Positions 1 through 9,000 of a stretch of DNA of 41,044 nt are shown here, piece by piece. Both the position numbers and the translations under genes were made by a program. Positions within the stretch are counted from its first letter, which is position 1, and each line of letters opens with the position of its first letter. The stretch is from JBBQDZ01 sp038237515. GTDB lineage: Bacteria > Actinomycetota > Thermoleophilia > Gaiellales > Gaiellaceae. The stretch lies in contig JBBRYP010000036.1 of the NCBI GenBank assembly GCA_038237515.1, forward strand, positions 1 to 41,044, in the 5' to 3' direction. Under the pieces are notes generated by a model. That model had not been told where the DNA came from, searched no databases, and saw only the letters and a program-made list of their open reading frames with translations.

Positions 1-297
1 CTGCTTCTTTGATCGCGCCCGCCGAGGCGGAATCCGGCTCTGATACTGGCTTTCCGGCCTGCTTCTGGTCTCGAGCGCGCGCGCGACCCGGTGGGCGCCG
101 CGGAGCCGTTGGCGGTTCAAACGTGCTCCGCTTTCTTCCATCGCGTTGTAAACAACACAACAAACTCCGTGCAAACCGGCCGATTTTGCGATTTTGATGT
201 CCGGTCGCTAGCCGAAGACAAAGGCCAAGTACGAACCCCATTGTCTGGCCGCGAGCGACTGTCGCGGTAGAGGCGCCACTGCGCTAGAACGACGCTG
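1..297. other. Leading non-coding stretch with a palindrome
   Basis: I see no convincing gene here. Positions 120-200 are clearly poorer in GC than the rest of the window. They hold a short palindrome, GTTGTAAACAAC at 145-156 (arms GTTGT and ACAAC around AA), followed by more ACAAC-like text. This could be an operator or promoter region for a gene off the left edge on the minus strand, or for the fragments to the right. Nothing else supports that. Confidence 0.3.
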
Positions 298-471
298 ATG
301 CCCGAACGGTGGCTACCAAACGACCCGCGCCAGCGCGAGATCCATCGTCTCTTGCTTCTGGTCGGCGGCGAGCCGGCGGCGTTCTTCCTCGACGCCGTCC
401 GTCTAATGGACGGCGATTACCGCCTCCAGGCAACGACGCACGACGTCGGCCACCTACGATTGAGGGAGTGG
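298..471 (+). pseudogene. N-terminal fragment of a conserved actinobacterial hypothetical protein
   Basis: The frame opens with ATG and gives about 58 residues including PNDPRQREIHRLL, a G-x-PAAFF-x-DA segment and an ATTH-x-VGHL segment. From memory this resembles the N-terminus of a conserved hypothetical protein of high-GC actinobacteria. After REW the similarity stops and the frame continues as arginine-rich nonsense. It is therefore read as a truncated remnant. Function is unknown. It abuts two further fragments in other frames, so this is an assembly of broken ends rather than one gene. Confidence 0.35.
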
Positions 472-545
472 CGCTTCGTGGGCCGAGCGACCTTGTCTTC
501 GCGCCTGACGGCGCGCTCTGTTTCACCGGTCGCTCGTCGAGATGA
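453..545 (+). pseudogene. Short SMP-30/gluconolactonase-like scrap
   Basis: A second plus-strand frame encodes EGVALRGPSDLVFAPDGALC followed by FTG. This matches the blade motif of SMP-30/gluconolactonase proteins (pattern N/S-D-x-x-x-x-x-D-G-x-x-x-F-T). Only about 30 residues are recognisable before a stop. With two intact SMP-30 genes elsewhere in the window, a decayed third copy is plausible, but the piece is very short and the call is tentative. Confidence 0.3.
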
Positions 546-684
546 CGGGTTCGCACTGGCTGCTCTACGCGAGCGACTTCTCACACGACCGCGGTGCTGG
601 CGACGGGTGGCTGGTCGCAGCCCTCGACGAGGCGTGGCGTGAGGCGGTCCTCGCGGGCGACTCGACGGCCGTCGACCGGCTGTA
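542..684 (+). pseudogene. C-terminal scrap of an amidohydrolase-type protein
   Basis: The frame from the ATG at 542 to the TAG at 682 gives 47 residues. HWLLYASDFSHD recalls the SDYPH metal-site motif near the C-terminus of amidohydrolase-2 (TIM-barrel decarboxylase/hydrolase) proteins, and the end AVLAGDSTAVDRL recalls their usual 'N-A-x-x-L-Y-x-L' tail. If correct it is the last sixth of such a gene. It stops two bases before the GTG start of the P450, so it may once have been the upstream gene of the same operon. Confidence 0.35.
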
Positions 685-686
685 GC

Positions 687-1913
687 GTGGCGGGGGCGCT
701 TCTCGACGCCGAGGCTCGGCTTCGGTCGAACTCCTTCCTCGACGACCCGTACCCCGTCTACGAGCTGCTGCGCGCGGAGGCGCCTGTCTACCGGAGTGAG
801 GCGTGGAATGGCTGGCTCGTCACACGCTACGACGACGTCAAGGACGTCCTCGACCGGCCGGATGCGTTCTCGAGCTCGGACCGCGTCCGCCCGCGGCTGG
901 AGCCGGTGCTGCCGCCTCGGGTGTGGGAGGCGATGAACCGCCTCTACGGCAACTTCAGCGGCTTCTTCTGGAGCGACCCCCCGGAGTACACGGCGCACCG
1001 TGCGCGGTGGACGCAGGCATTCCGGCCGCGGCTCGCGCAGCTGGAGAAGCGCGTGCGCGAGGTCGTCGACGGACTGATCGATTCGCAGTTGGCACGCGGC
1101 GGCAGCCTCGATCTCGTCCGCGATCTTGCGTACCCGCTGCCTGCGACGGTCGTCTTTGAGCTGCTCGGCGTGCCGACAGAGGACCGGCTCCGCTTCAAGT
1201 CCTGGGGCGACCGGTTGATCGCGCTCGCGAACCTGCCCGACGACGCGACGATTGGCGACGCGGTGGACGCGATGAACGAGGCCGGCGCGTGGGCGCGCAA
1301 GCTGCTCGAGCAGCGGCAGGAGGAGCCGCGCGAGGACATGCTGAGCGAGCTCCTTGCCGGCGTCGACGTCGGCGCGCTCACCGATGAGGAGGTCCGCGTC
1401 TTCATCGTCACCCTGATTCAGTTTCTGCTCGCGGGGCACGAGACGACGGCCAGCGTGATCGGCTCGGGCGCCCTTGCGCTGCTTCGCCACCCGGAGGTCC
1501 GCGAAACCCTGCGGCGCGAGCCTGAGCTCGTGCCGGTCGCGGTCGAGGAGTTCCTGCGGTTCGAGAGCCCTCTCCAGTACCTGACGCGACGCGCGGCGCG
1601 CGACGTCGAGCTAGGCGACCGCCCAATCGCGCGCAACGAGCTCGTGCTCGTCGTCCTCGGCTCGGCGAACCGCGACGCAGCGCGGTTCTCGCGCCCTGAC
1701 GAGCTCGACGTCCGTCGCCGTCCGAACAGGCATCTCGCCTTCGGTTCAAACATCCACTTCTGCCTCGGCGCGGCACTCGCGCGCCTCGAAGCGCGGGTCG
1801 CCATCGAGACGCTCCTTCGCCTCGACGTCGACCTGCGCCTCGCAGGAGAGCCCCGTTGGCGGCGGAACGCGATGTTCCGCGCTCTAGAAACGCTGCCGGC
1901 CTCCGTCTGCTAG
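687..1913 (+). CDS. Cytochrome P450
   Basis: This is a soluble bacterial class I cytochrome P450 of about 408 residues, the usual length. The oxygen-binding I-helix motif AGHETT is near residue 249, the ExxR motif is EFLR at 288-291, and the haem loop FGSNIHFCLGAALA places the cysteine ligand at about residue 359. The first upstream ATG-frame residues are arginine-rich and unlike the family, so I place the start at the GTG at 687, just before the conserved 'DPYPVYELLR' region. The family uses ferredoxin-delivered electrons to hydroxylate or dealkylate small molecules; no ferredoxin or reductase gene is in the window. It stands alone among fragments and is only a distant paralogue of the P450 at 15662. 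The substrate cannot be told from sequence. Confidence 0.9.
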   Translation: MAGALLDAEARLRSNSFLDDPYPVYELLRAEAPVYRSEAWNGWLVTRYDDVKDVLDRPDAFSSSDRVRPRLEPVLPPRVWEAMNRLYGNFSGFFWSDPPEYTAHRARWTQAFRPRLAQLEKRVREVVDGLIDSQLARGGSLDLVRDLAYPLPATVVFELLGVPTEDRLRFKSWGDRLIALANLPDDATIGDAVDAMNEAGAWARKLLEQRQEEPREDMLSELLAGVDVGALTDEEVRVFIVTLIQFLLAGHETTASVIGSGALALLRHPEVRETLRREPELVPVAVEEFLRFESPLQYLTRRAARDVELGDRPIARNELVLVVLGSANRDAARFSRPDELDVRRRPNRHLAFGSNIHFCLGAALARLEARVAIETLLRLDVDLRLAGEPRWRRNAMFRALETLPASVC

Positions 1914-1973
1914 CCGCGCGTCGGTCGAGCCACGGAGGCTCTCGTACGGGTCTCAGGTTGCGCCGATGCCGCG

Positions 1974-2105
1974 TCGACGCGAGCGACGTGCCGTTGATCC
2001 CTTCGGCGAGCGGCGAGGCGAGGAAGGCGATCGCTGCCGCGACGTCGCGGGGTATCAGCACTCGCCCGAGCGGGTGCTTCGCCACATATCGAGCGAGCGC
2101 TTCTC
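1974..2105 (-). pseudogene. C-terminal fragment of a short-chain dehydrogenase
   Basis: On the minus strand a frame reads HPLGRVLIPRDVAAAIAFLA, then SPLAEGINGTSL. This is the highly conserved C-terminal part of SDR proteins (the '-GR-x-x-x-P-x-DVA-x-x-x-x-FLAS' and 'x-GxxxxVDGG' region), but the terminal VDGG is lost and the sequence degenerates. No Rossmann or YxxxK portion is present. It is a remnant of at most 45 residues. Confidence 0.5.
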
Positions 2106-2165
2106 GTCTGCTCCTTGCGGCTCGCGAAGAGAATCGGGAAACAGCAACAGATCCACAGGTGCCTG

Positions 2166-2372
2166 GTGGTGGCGGCCGAGGTCGCGGCGCACCGGTGTGA
2201 GACCGCTCGCGCCGCGCGACTGCTCGGAGCGTCTGACGCGCAAGCGAGGAGATGGGGTTGGCCGTCACCTACCCTCGGCTCGTACCGGCTGAAGGACATC
2301 GACCGTCCGGAGCAGCTCTCGCAGCTCGTGATCGAGGGGCTGCCGTCGTACTTTCCACCGCTGAAGGCGACT
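2166..2372 (+). pseudogene. C-terminal remnant of a class III adenylate cyclase / ATPase regulator
   Basis: The translation contains ETARAARLLGASDA, which resembles the TPR-like tail of large cyclase/LuxR-type ATPases. It then contains LGSYRLKDIDRPEQLSQLVI followed by EGLPSYFPPLKA. The latter is the signature end of class III adenylate/guanylate cyclase homology domains (G-x-H/Y-R-LKD-x-x-x-P-x-x-x-x-QL). The two motifs are brought unusually close, so internal sequence has been lost. It has no plausible start and overlaps decayed SDR sequence on the other strand. It is a fossil, not a gene. Confidence 0.5.
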
Positions 2373-2421
2373 GCGGTCGTGGACCGCCCCGACCCGCGCG
2401 CCCAGCCGGACCCACCACTAA

Positions 2422-2727
2422 TGGCTGGTCGGTGGTCTGATCTCCGACGGGGTCGTCATTCCGTTCCTCGGGCCCGGTGCGAGCCTGTGCGATCGACCTC
2501 CCGAGGCCGCCTGGGAGCAGGGCCACTACCTCCCGAGCGGCGGCGAGCTGGCGCGTCCCCTCGCGGAGCGCTCCCGATATCCGGATCCGAATGACGGCGA
2601 CCTGCTGCGGATCTCGCAGTACGTCGATGCGATTCTCGGGGAGGGGCGGCTCTACGGCTACCTCCGCGCAGTCTTCAACGTCGATTATCCCCCCAACAGC
2701 CTGCACCGCGTCACGGGCCGTGGATGA
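2422..2727 (+). pseudogene. SIR2-like domain protein, N-terminal fragment
   Basis: The frame is open from just after a TAA at 2419 to a TGA at 2725, about 101 residues. It begins near ISDGVVIPFLGPGASL, the NAD-binding N-terminal motif of SIR2-like (SIR2_2) domains, and continues with GGELARPLAERSRYPDP and DLLRISQYVD, typical of the same family. There is no ATG, GTG or TTG with a ribosome-binding site in front, and the frame is cut after 'NSLHRVTG', where homologues run on for hundreds of residues. SIR2-like domains occur in NAD-consuming defence proteins as well as in large regulators. Nothing around it suggests a working defence gene. Confidence 0.5.
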
Positions 2728-2869
2728 AGGTGCGGCGCACGCCGAGGAGGTGCTGCATCGCGCTCTAGCAGGCGGCGGCGAGCCTCTCGACGAGCGCGCG
2801 CTTGGGTCGGTCGATCGTGCCTTGCACAGGCAGCTCGACGCTCGGACGCAGAAGCGATTCGTGAGTCAT
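2711..2869 (-). pseudogene. Truncated RraA-like protein, N-terminus
   Basis: An ATG at 2869 overlaps the stop of the enolase remnant as ATGA and starts a 34-residue frame (PVQGTIDRPKRALVERLAAA) that hits a TAG at 2765. Continuing past the stop, the text HLLGVRRTFIHGP resembles the segment following the first helix of RraA/HMG-aldolase-like proteins. If so, this was the last gene of the leftward operon, and all but its first 50 residues are gone at the junction with the plus-strand SIR2-like fragment. The call rests on short motifs from memory. Confidence 0.35.
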
Positions 2870-3951
2870 CTCTCGACCTCGAAGGCGAAGTCGCCGTCAA
2901 CGTACGGGAAACGCTCCTCGAGCTCCGGCGCGAGCTCGATTCCGAGCCCCTGCCGGTTCAGGAGCAGCCGGCCGCCCTCAACGGCGAGACCGTCGCGCAG
3001 GATCTCCGCTTGGAGCGGCCCCTGCACCATCGAGAGCTCAAGGGGCAGCCGCTCCTCGAGCGAGGCAACGAGGTGCGCGTTCGCGAGGGTCATCGCCCCG
3101 TTGTGCCAGCTGTGCGGCGTCACCAGGAGGCCGTGACGCGCGGCGACCTCCGCAATCGTCAGCGCCTCCGTCAGCCCGCACCAGCCGGCGTCCGGCTGGA
3201 CGACGTCGAAGGCGTGTCGTTCCAGGTACGGCCGGAAGCGCGCCAGCGTCGTGAACTGCTCCGCCTGTCACGGGCAGGTCGAGCTCTGCGGCGAGCCGGA
3301 CGTAGCCGTCGATATCGTCCTGCGGGATCGGCTCCTCGAACCAGGCGCAGCCGAGGCGGTCGAGGCCGCGGCCGACCTCGACCGCCGTCGCGAGATCGAG
3401 GCGCTGGTTCGCGTCGACGGCGATCGCGATCCGCCCGCCGACCGCGTCGACGGCGTCCTCGAGCAGCGCGAGGAAGCGGCCGGGCCCGACGCCGTCCCAC
3501 TCCCAGGCCGTGCCGAGCCGGATCTTCAGGTCCGGAAACCCCGCTCTGCGTAGCCCAGAACCTCCTCGATCAAGGTGCACGGGTCGCCCGCCCAGTCGTA
3601 GCGGCAGCCGCCCGACGCGTAGAGCTCGACGTCGGCCGGCGCATCCCCGGCCAGGAGATTGCAGACGCGGAGTCCCGCGAGCTTTCCGCGGACGTCCCAG
3701 AGCGCGCAGTCGACGCCGGCGACGGCGCAATCGTACGCCCACGAGGTGCCCGTGGGCTGCGCGAGGCGGAACGCGTCGTCGACGGTGCGGCCGACGAGCG
3801 ACGGCGCGAGCCACTCGACGCATTCGACGATCTCCCGGGGATTGTCGTAAGCGCAGGCCTCGCCGACCCCGGTCAGGCCGTCGCCGGTCTCGACGACGAC
3901 GAGCGAGCAGTCGGCCTTCGTCGCGCGGAAGCGGAGCGTGAACCACTGCTC
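2866..3951 (-). pseudogene. Mandelate racemase/enolase superfamily protein, broken by frameshifts
   Basis: Three minus-strand frames join into an almost complete enolase-superfamily protein. The lid region ETGDGLTGVGEACAYDN leads to a KxR pair in DLKIRLGT, metal ligands in VDANQ, FEEPIP and GGEQF, and the Asp/His dyad in PDAGWCG and TPHSW. Single-base or similar indels occur near 3533 (AERGFR to DLKIR) and near 3262 (PVTGG to EQFTT). The first beta strand is missing because the gene is fused to a MetE-like remnant at about 3951. It lies downstream of an SDR and an SMP-30 gene, so it was probably a sugar-acid dehydratase of the same operon. Sequencing error is possible for any one indel, but several close together plus the fusion point to decay. 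Confidence 0.75.
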
Positions 3952-4392
3952 GCCATGGTGAAGGGGCCCGGCAGGGTGATCCGGATCTGCCGGTCGGTGG
4001 TCGCGCGGAGGAACTCGACGTCGCGCACCTCGACCGGGCGCGCGCGCAGGATCGGCCCGACGACGCGCGGAACCGGGTCTCGTGACCGGTGCGGTCGATG
4101 GCGACACCGGGATTGTCGAGGTCGACGCCCTCGAGCGCCGTCGCGAAGCGGTTCGAGTAGCTCTCGCGCCGCATCTCGCCGTCGCTGATCACGTCGATGC
4201 CCGCGCGCTCATGTCGCGGATCGCGAGCAGCGTCGCGTCGTTCCGCGCCTGCTCGAGGAAACCCTCGTCGACGCGCCAGAGCTCGCGCGCCCGCACGCGC
4301 GGGGGGAGGCGAGAGCCGAGACGCTCGCGGTCGATCAGCCAGTCGGGCTGTGGATAGCTCCCGACTACCGTGGTAGTGAGAGGCTCGGGCAC
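3952..4392 (-). pseudogene. MetE-like (cobalamin-independent methionine synthase family) N-terminal remnant
   Basis: The ATG at 4392 opens TTTVVGSYPQPDWLIDRE, the N-terminal motif of short MetE-like methyltransferases. After a one-base shift near 4200 the text continues as GIDVISDGEMRRESYSNRFA. After another near 4080 it continues as PVPRVVGPILRARPVEVRDV and ITLPGPFTM. All three pieces are in family order. Similarity ends at about 3952, where enolase sequence starts in a different frame. The catalytic zinc-binding C-terminal part is absent, so it cannot work. It begins 17 bases after the SDR stop and was once part of the same operon. Confidence 0.7.
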
Positions 4393-4409
4393 GCCGGGGA
4401 TCCTACGAC

Positions 4410-5180
4410 TCAGAACTTCTTGACGCGGAGATACCCGCCGTCAACCACGACGTCCTCGCCGGTGATGTAGGCGGCACGTTCGGAGCAGAGGAAGACGACC
4501 ACGTCGGCGATCTCGCGCGCCTCGCCGACGCGGCCGAGCGCATTGGCGGCGTTCACCCTCGCGAAGAAGTCGCCGAGCTCGTCCTGGCTCATGCCGACGA
4601 GGCTGCGCTGGAGCATCGGCGTGTCGATCGTGCCGGGGCTGACGCTGTTCACTCGAATTCCGCGGTCGCCGACCTCGACCGCGAGCGCCCGCGCTGCGGC
4701 CATCAGGCCCGCCTTGGCGGCCGCGTACGGCACGCAGCCGGGAAGCGTCGTGTACCCCTGAACGGACGCGGTGAAGACGATGCTGCCGCCGCCGCTTCGC
4801 GCGAGGACCGGAATCGCAGCGCGGGCGCAGAGGAGCTGACCCGTCAGGTCGACCGCGATCTGGCGGAGGAGCACGTCGACGGGCATCTCCTCGAGCGGGA
4901 AGTAGCCCTCGACGCCGGCGTTCGCGTGGAGCGCATCGAGCCGCCCCTGGTCGCGCTCGACCGTCTCGAAGAGTGCGGCGACCGCGTCCGGGTCCGCGAC
5001 GTCGCAGCGCATCGGGGCCGCGGAGTGACCGGCCTCTCGCAGACTCGCAGCCGTTCGCTCCGCGGCGTCGCGGTCGATATCGACGAGGACGACGCGGTAG
5101 CCGGCTTCCGCGAACGCGCGTCCCGTCGCGGCGCCGATCCCGGCGGCGCCGCCCGTGACGACCGCGATCGGATCAGCCAT
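4410..5180 (-). CDS. Short-chain dehydrogenase/reductase
   Basis: This is a 256-residue classical SDR, full length. The NAD(P) motif is TGGAAGIG at residues 9-16. An acidic residue (VDID) after the second strand favours NAD. NAG follows (HANAGVEG), then the catalytic serine in FTASVQG and YxxxK in YAAAKAG. VDGG closes the C-terminus. The start ATG overlaps the end of the SMP-30 gene by 8 bases, so the two are co-translated. It would oxidise a secondary alcohol of a sugar or sugar derivative; the exact substrate is unknown. It is the last intact gene of the leftward arm. Confidence 0.9.
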   Translation of the reverse strand: MADPIAVVTGGAAGIGAATGRAFAEAGYRVVLVDIDRDAAERTAASLREAGHSAAPMRCDVADPDAVAALFETVERDQGRLDALHANAGVEGYFPLEEMPVDVLLRQIAVDLTGQLLCARAAIPVLARSGGGSIVFTASVQGYTTLPGCVPYAAAKAGLMAAARALAVEVGDRGIRVNSVSPGTIDTPMLQRSLVGMSQDELGDFFARVNAANALGRVGEAREIADVVVFLCSERAAYITGEDVVVDGGYLRVKKF

Positions 5181-5991
5181 CGACAGCTCCGACGTGCGGG
5201 TAGTGCAGCGGCAGCGCGGGGCGTGGCACCGGCAGGGAGGCTATGTGCCAGCGGCCGATGTTGGCGACGAAGAGACGTGGTTCGCCGTCGACGAGACCGA
5301 ACGCGATGTTCGTCGGCGAGGCGAGGACGGCGCCCTCCGGGTCGTGGGCGAAGAGCACGGGCTCGGGTGAGCCGCGTGCGATCAGGTAGACCGCGTCCGG
5401 CCGGTAGGTGACGACGTAGAGGTTGCCGTCCTCGTCGAAGGCCAGCCCGTCGGGGAGCGTTCCCTCGAGGACTGCGACGTCCTCCACGGCGCCGGCCGAT
5501 CCGTCGTCCCGGATCTCGACGCGGCTGATGCGGCCGGGGCCGAGGCTCATCGCCACGTAGAGGTGCGTCTCTCCGGGGCCGACGCAGACGCCGTTTGGGA
5601 GCGTCCGCAGCTCGGCGCACCAGACCTCCGCCTCGCCGCCGGGCGCGACGCTGTAGATCCGGCCGTCGTGCTCCTTCCAGTGGCCCGAGTCCGAGAAGTA
5701 GAGGTTCCCGAGGCTGTCGAACGCGAGGTGGTTCGCGCCGACGATGTCAGGCCGGGAGGCGTAGTCGCGATGCTTGCCCGCCGGCGAGAAGACGACGACG
5801 CCGTGCCGGGTCGGGTCGCAGGCGTAAACGGAGCCGGTGCCGTCGAGCGCGACGCCGAGCGTGAAGCCGCCTGAGCTCCCGAGCTCGACCGCCCGCCGCG
5901 AGTTCGGGTCGATCCGGTAGATTTGGCCGGCCTCGCCGCCGGCGTAGACGTACCCGTCGGGGCCGACCGTCACGCCCTCGGGGTGATCCAT
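5173..5991 (-). CDS. SMP-30/gluconolactonase family protein
   Basis: This is a six-bladed beta-propeller lactonase-type protein. It shows repeated 'G-x-V/D-G-x-x-Y' blades, a metal-site asparagine region (LPNGVCVGPGETHLYVA), LPDGLAFDEDGNLYV and SPTNIAFG. Members hydrolyse sugar lactones and need one divalent metal. The first ATG (5991) gives 272 residues. The paralogue at 16910 has about 20 more residues that match the translated text just upstream (DSIAVYADGMDHPEG). The real start may therefore be a CTG at 6042, which would overlap the GH2 stop. It lies between GH2 and SDR in a tightly packed operon and would open a lactone made by an oxidoreductase. Confidence 0.85.
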   Translation of the reverse strand: MDHPEGVTVGPDGYVYAGGEAGQIYRIDPNSRRAVELGSSGGFTLGVALDGTGSVYACDPTRHGVVVFSPAGKHRDYASRPDIVGANHLAFDSLGNLYFSDSGHWKEHDGRIYSVAPGGEAEVWCAELRTLPNGVCVGPGETHLYVAMSLGPGRISRVEIRDDGSAGAVEDVAVLEGTLPDGLAFDEDGNLYVVTYRPDAVYLIARGSPEPVLFAHDPEGAVLASPTNIAFGLVDGEPRLFVANIGRWHIASLPVPRPALPLHYPHVGAVDG

Positions 5992-6038
5992 GCCGTCGGC
6001 GTAGACGGCGATCGAGTCCGTGGGAACGAGCGGCTCGC

Positions 6039-9000
6039 TCAGATTGTCACCTCGACTGGCGCTGCGTTCTGGGCGGACACCGCGACGCCGCGGATCTCAC
6101 CCGCCGCCTCGAAGCGCAGCCGTGCCACCTCCCCCGGGAGCAGGTCGGCGAAGCCGTCGCGAAAGCGCACGTCGTTCGTCTCTGCAAGCACGCGGCCGCG
6201 GACCAGCCGTGCCACCGTCGCGCCTGCGTTCTCGACGACCGCGACCCCGCCGTCGATCGCGCAGCGAAGCTCCGTCCGAGGGAGCTCCGCGAGGTGCTCG
6301 AACAGCGGCCGCCGCAGCTCGTCGGCAAGCTCCGCCGGCGGCGCGACGGGCCCGCGGCGAGCGGCCGCGGCGAGCAGGCCGAGCGACAGCTCGAGGATTC
6401 CCTGCCAGTACGGGCCGTAGGCCTTGATGTCCTGACGCGCCCAGTGGGGCTGGACGTCGATCGGATCCTCCCAATCGAGCCCCTCCCCGATGCGGAACAT
6501 GCGCAGCGGCTTGGTGAACGAGCCCGTGAACGCGACCGTCGCGCCGTTGCCGTAGCGGCCGGTCACGAGGAGCGGAAACTCGCCGATCGTCCAATGGACG
6601 TCGGAGCCCGGACGCGGCTCCGTCCGGCTGAAGCCGCGGAACGGCATCTCGCCGAGTTCGGCAGTGAAGACGGGCGCGCAGCCCGGGAGCCTGCGTATCG
6701 GCGGCTCGCGGTCCCAGGCGCCGTCGTGGGGACGAAGGCTCACCGGCAGGACCTCGCCGAGAGCCGTGCAGTCGAGCAGCGCGCCGCGGCCGTCGCCGCC
6801 ATGGAACGAAGCCTGGCCGCCCGTGTGCACGAAGCCGACTCCATCCCGGACGGCGGCGGCGACGTTCTCCCATTCCCTCGCGCGGAACTGGTGCGCCGCG
6901 TAGTCCCAGCCGGCGAGCCAGACGACGTCGACGCCTCCGGCGAGCCCTTCGCTCCACGACGAGTCGCGCGGCCGGCGCGTCGTCTCGTCGACGATCGTGA
7001 GCTCGATCCCGCCGGCTCCCGCGAGGCTCTCGGCGATCGGCGCGGCGTAGCGCGACTGCCCGACGAGGAGCACGCGCAGCGCCGGGTCGAACGCGGGCCG
7101 AACGACCCGGATCCACGTGTCGCCGGTGGTCGCGGTCGAACCGTCGGGGCGCGTCGCGTCGTAGCGGAGCAGGTAGGCGCCCGGCTCCTCGGGCAGCGCG
7201 AGGTCGAGCGCGAGCGCGGGCGATCCGGAGTCCGGCGGCGCGTCGACCCGCCGCTCGAGCGTTCGGAGCTCCCGCCCGCCGACGTCGAGCAGGCGCGCAC
7301 GGACGTCGAGCCGCTCGGCGCGCGGCGTGTCGTTGACGAGCCAGAGGTCGTGCACGTACCGAGAACCGGCCGCCCTCGGCCGCAGCGGCTCCCGGTCGTC
7401 GAGGCTGAGGAGCATCGGCGCGTAGCCGGCGCGCAGCCCGAAATAGCCGATCTTCGGTCGCTGGTGTTGGTCGACGACCGTGAACTTGATCCCGGGCACG
7501 TTTTCGCGGTACGACCAGGTCCTGCAGCCGGCGATGTCCGCGAAGCGCTTGCGCCGGTAGACCTCGGCGCAGTAGCGCAGGCCGAACGCCTGGTACCACT
7601 GAATCGCGTCGACGAAGCGCTCGAGGGTCGGCGGGTCGCGGTCGGCGTGGCGGAACATCCGAGCCACCGAGGTGCACAGCCCCGCGTAGTCGAACGACCA
7701 GCGGTACGAGTACTCCTCGGCGTCGATCGGCAGCGCGACGCGGCCCTCCGAGCCCGCCTCGACGCCCCAGATCGCCTCAGGCGGAACGATCTCGCGCAGC
7801 GTCTCGACGACGGGCGGCGCGATCGCTCCGAACTCGGAAATGAACCGGTGGTTGCGGTCGTAGTGATCGGAGAACTCGCCGAACGGAAAGCCGCCGTTCC
7901 AGATGTGCTCCTCCTCGAAGTCGCAGAAGCTCGGGTGGAAGACGGCGTCCGGATCGCCGTCGCGCACGATCCGCTCGATCTCCTCTGTGAAGGCCGAGTA
8001 GTCGCCCCAGACCCAGCGGCCCGCCTTGCGCGTCTCGGCGAACGCCGCCCAGAGGACGACCGACGCATGGCCGCGGAGCTGCCTGACGACGTTCTCGACC
8101 TCGGCGAGCGCGAAGCGCCGGTACTCCTCGAAGCGCGGATACGACGGATCGATGACTTGCATCGGGCCGAGCTGGTGGAACGGAAGCTCCTGGAAGACGA
8201 GGATTCCCTCGCGGTCGCATGCCTCGTAGAACGCGTCCTTCTCGACTAACGTGAAGGCGACGAGGTGGTTGCTGTTCCCCTCGCGGAGCATCTCCGCGTC
8301 GCGCCGGTGCTCCTCGGCGGTGGGCACGGCGTTGAAGATGTTCGCGAACGGGTACCAGACGCCGCGCAGGAAGAGGCGCGTGCCGTTGATCGAGTAGGCG
8401 AGCGTCTCCTCGTCGCGCGCGAGCTGCCGGATCCCGAAGACGCTCTCGACCTCGTCGCCCTCGCTCGTTGCGGCCCGCGCTCGGTAGAGGTTCTGGGGGC
8501 CCGTGTCCCACGTCCACCAGAGCGCGGGGTCGGCGACCGTCGCGCGCGTGCTCGTCTCGCTCGTGCCGAGCGTGAGCGTGAAGCTCGCCGCGAGCCGCTG
8601 CGTCTCGCCCTCGAAGTTGTCCGGCTCGATCAGGAAGTCGACCGAGACCTCGCCGCCTTGTTCGCTCCACCACTCGCAGTGCAGCTCGAGCTCGGCCTCG
8701 CCCGCGGCGAGCCGGACCGTGGAGGCGCTCAGGCGCTCGAGCACGGCGCCCGCCCGGACCTCCAGCCAGACGTCCCGCCACGGGCCGAACGGGAAGACCG
8801 CGTTCCCCGACATCGGCAGCCCATCCCAGTAATGGAGCAGGTTGCCCTTCAGGTACTCGCTGTTCTTGAGCACGACGCTGAAGGTCGTCGACGGCTGGAG
8901 GAAGAACGCGCGCGAGTCGACGCGCCACGGGCAGGACACGCCGAGGACGAGCTCGTTCTCGCCGCCGTTCGGCGCGAGCGCGTCGGTGACGTCGAGCCTC

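Noticed and set aside
2422..2727. A SIR2-type defence gene
   Set aside because: Only the first 100 residues exist, without a start codon or partner genes; it is a fragment.
6294..8249. A 651-codon open frame antisense to the GH2 gene
   Set aside because: It is rich in Arg, Ala, Glu and Val with no motif, and arises from codon bias of the GC-rich GH2 gene on the other strand, which has clear catalytic motifs.
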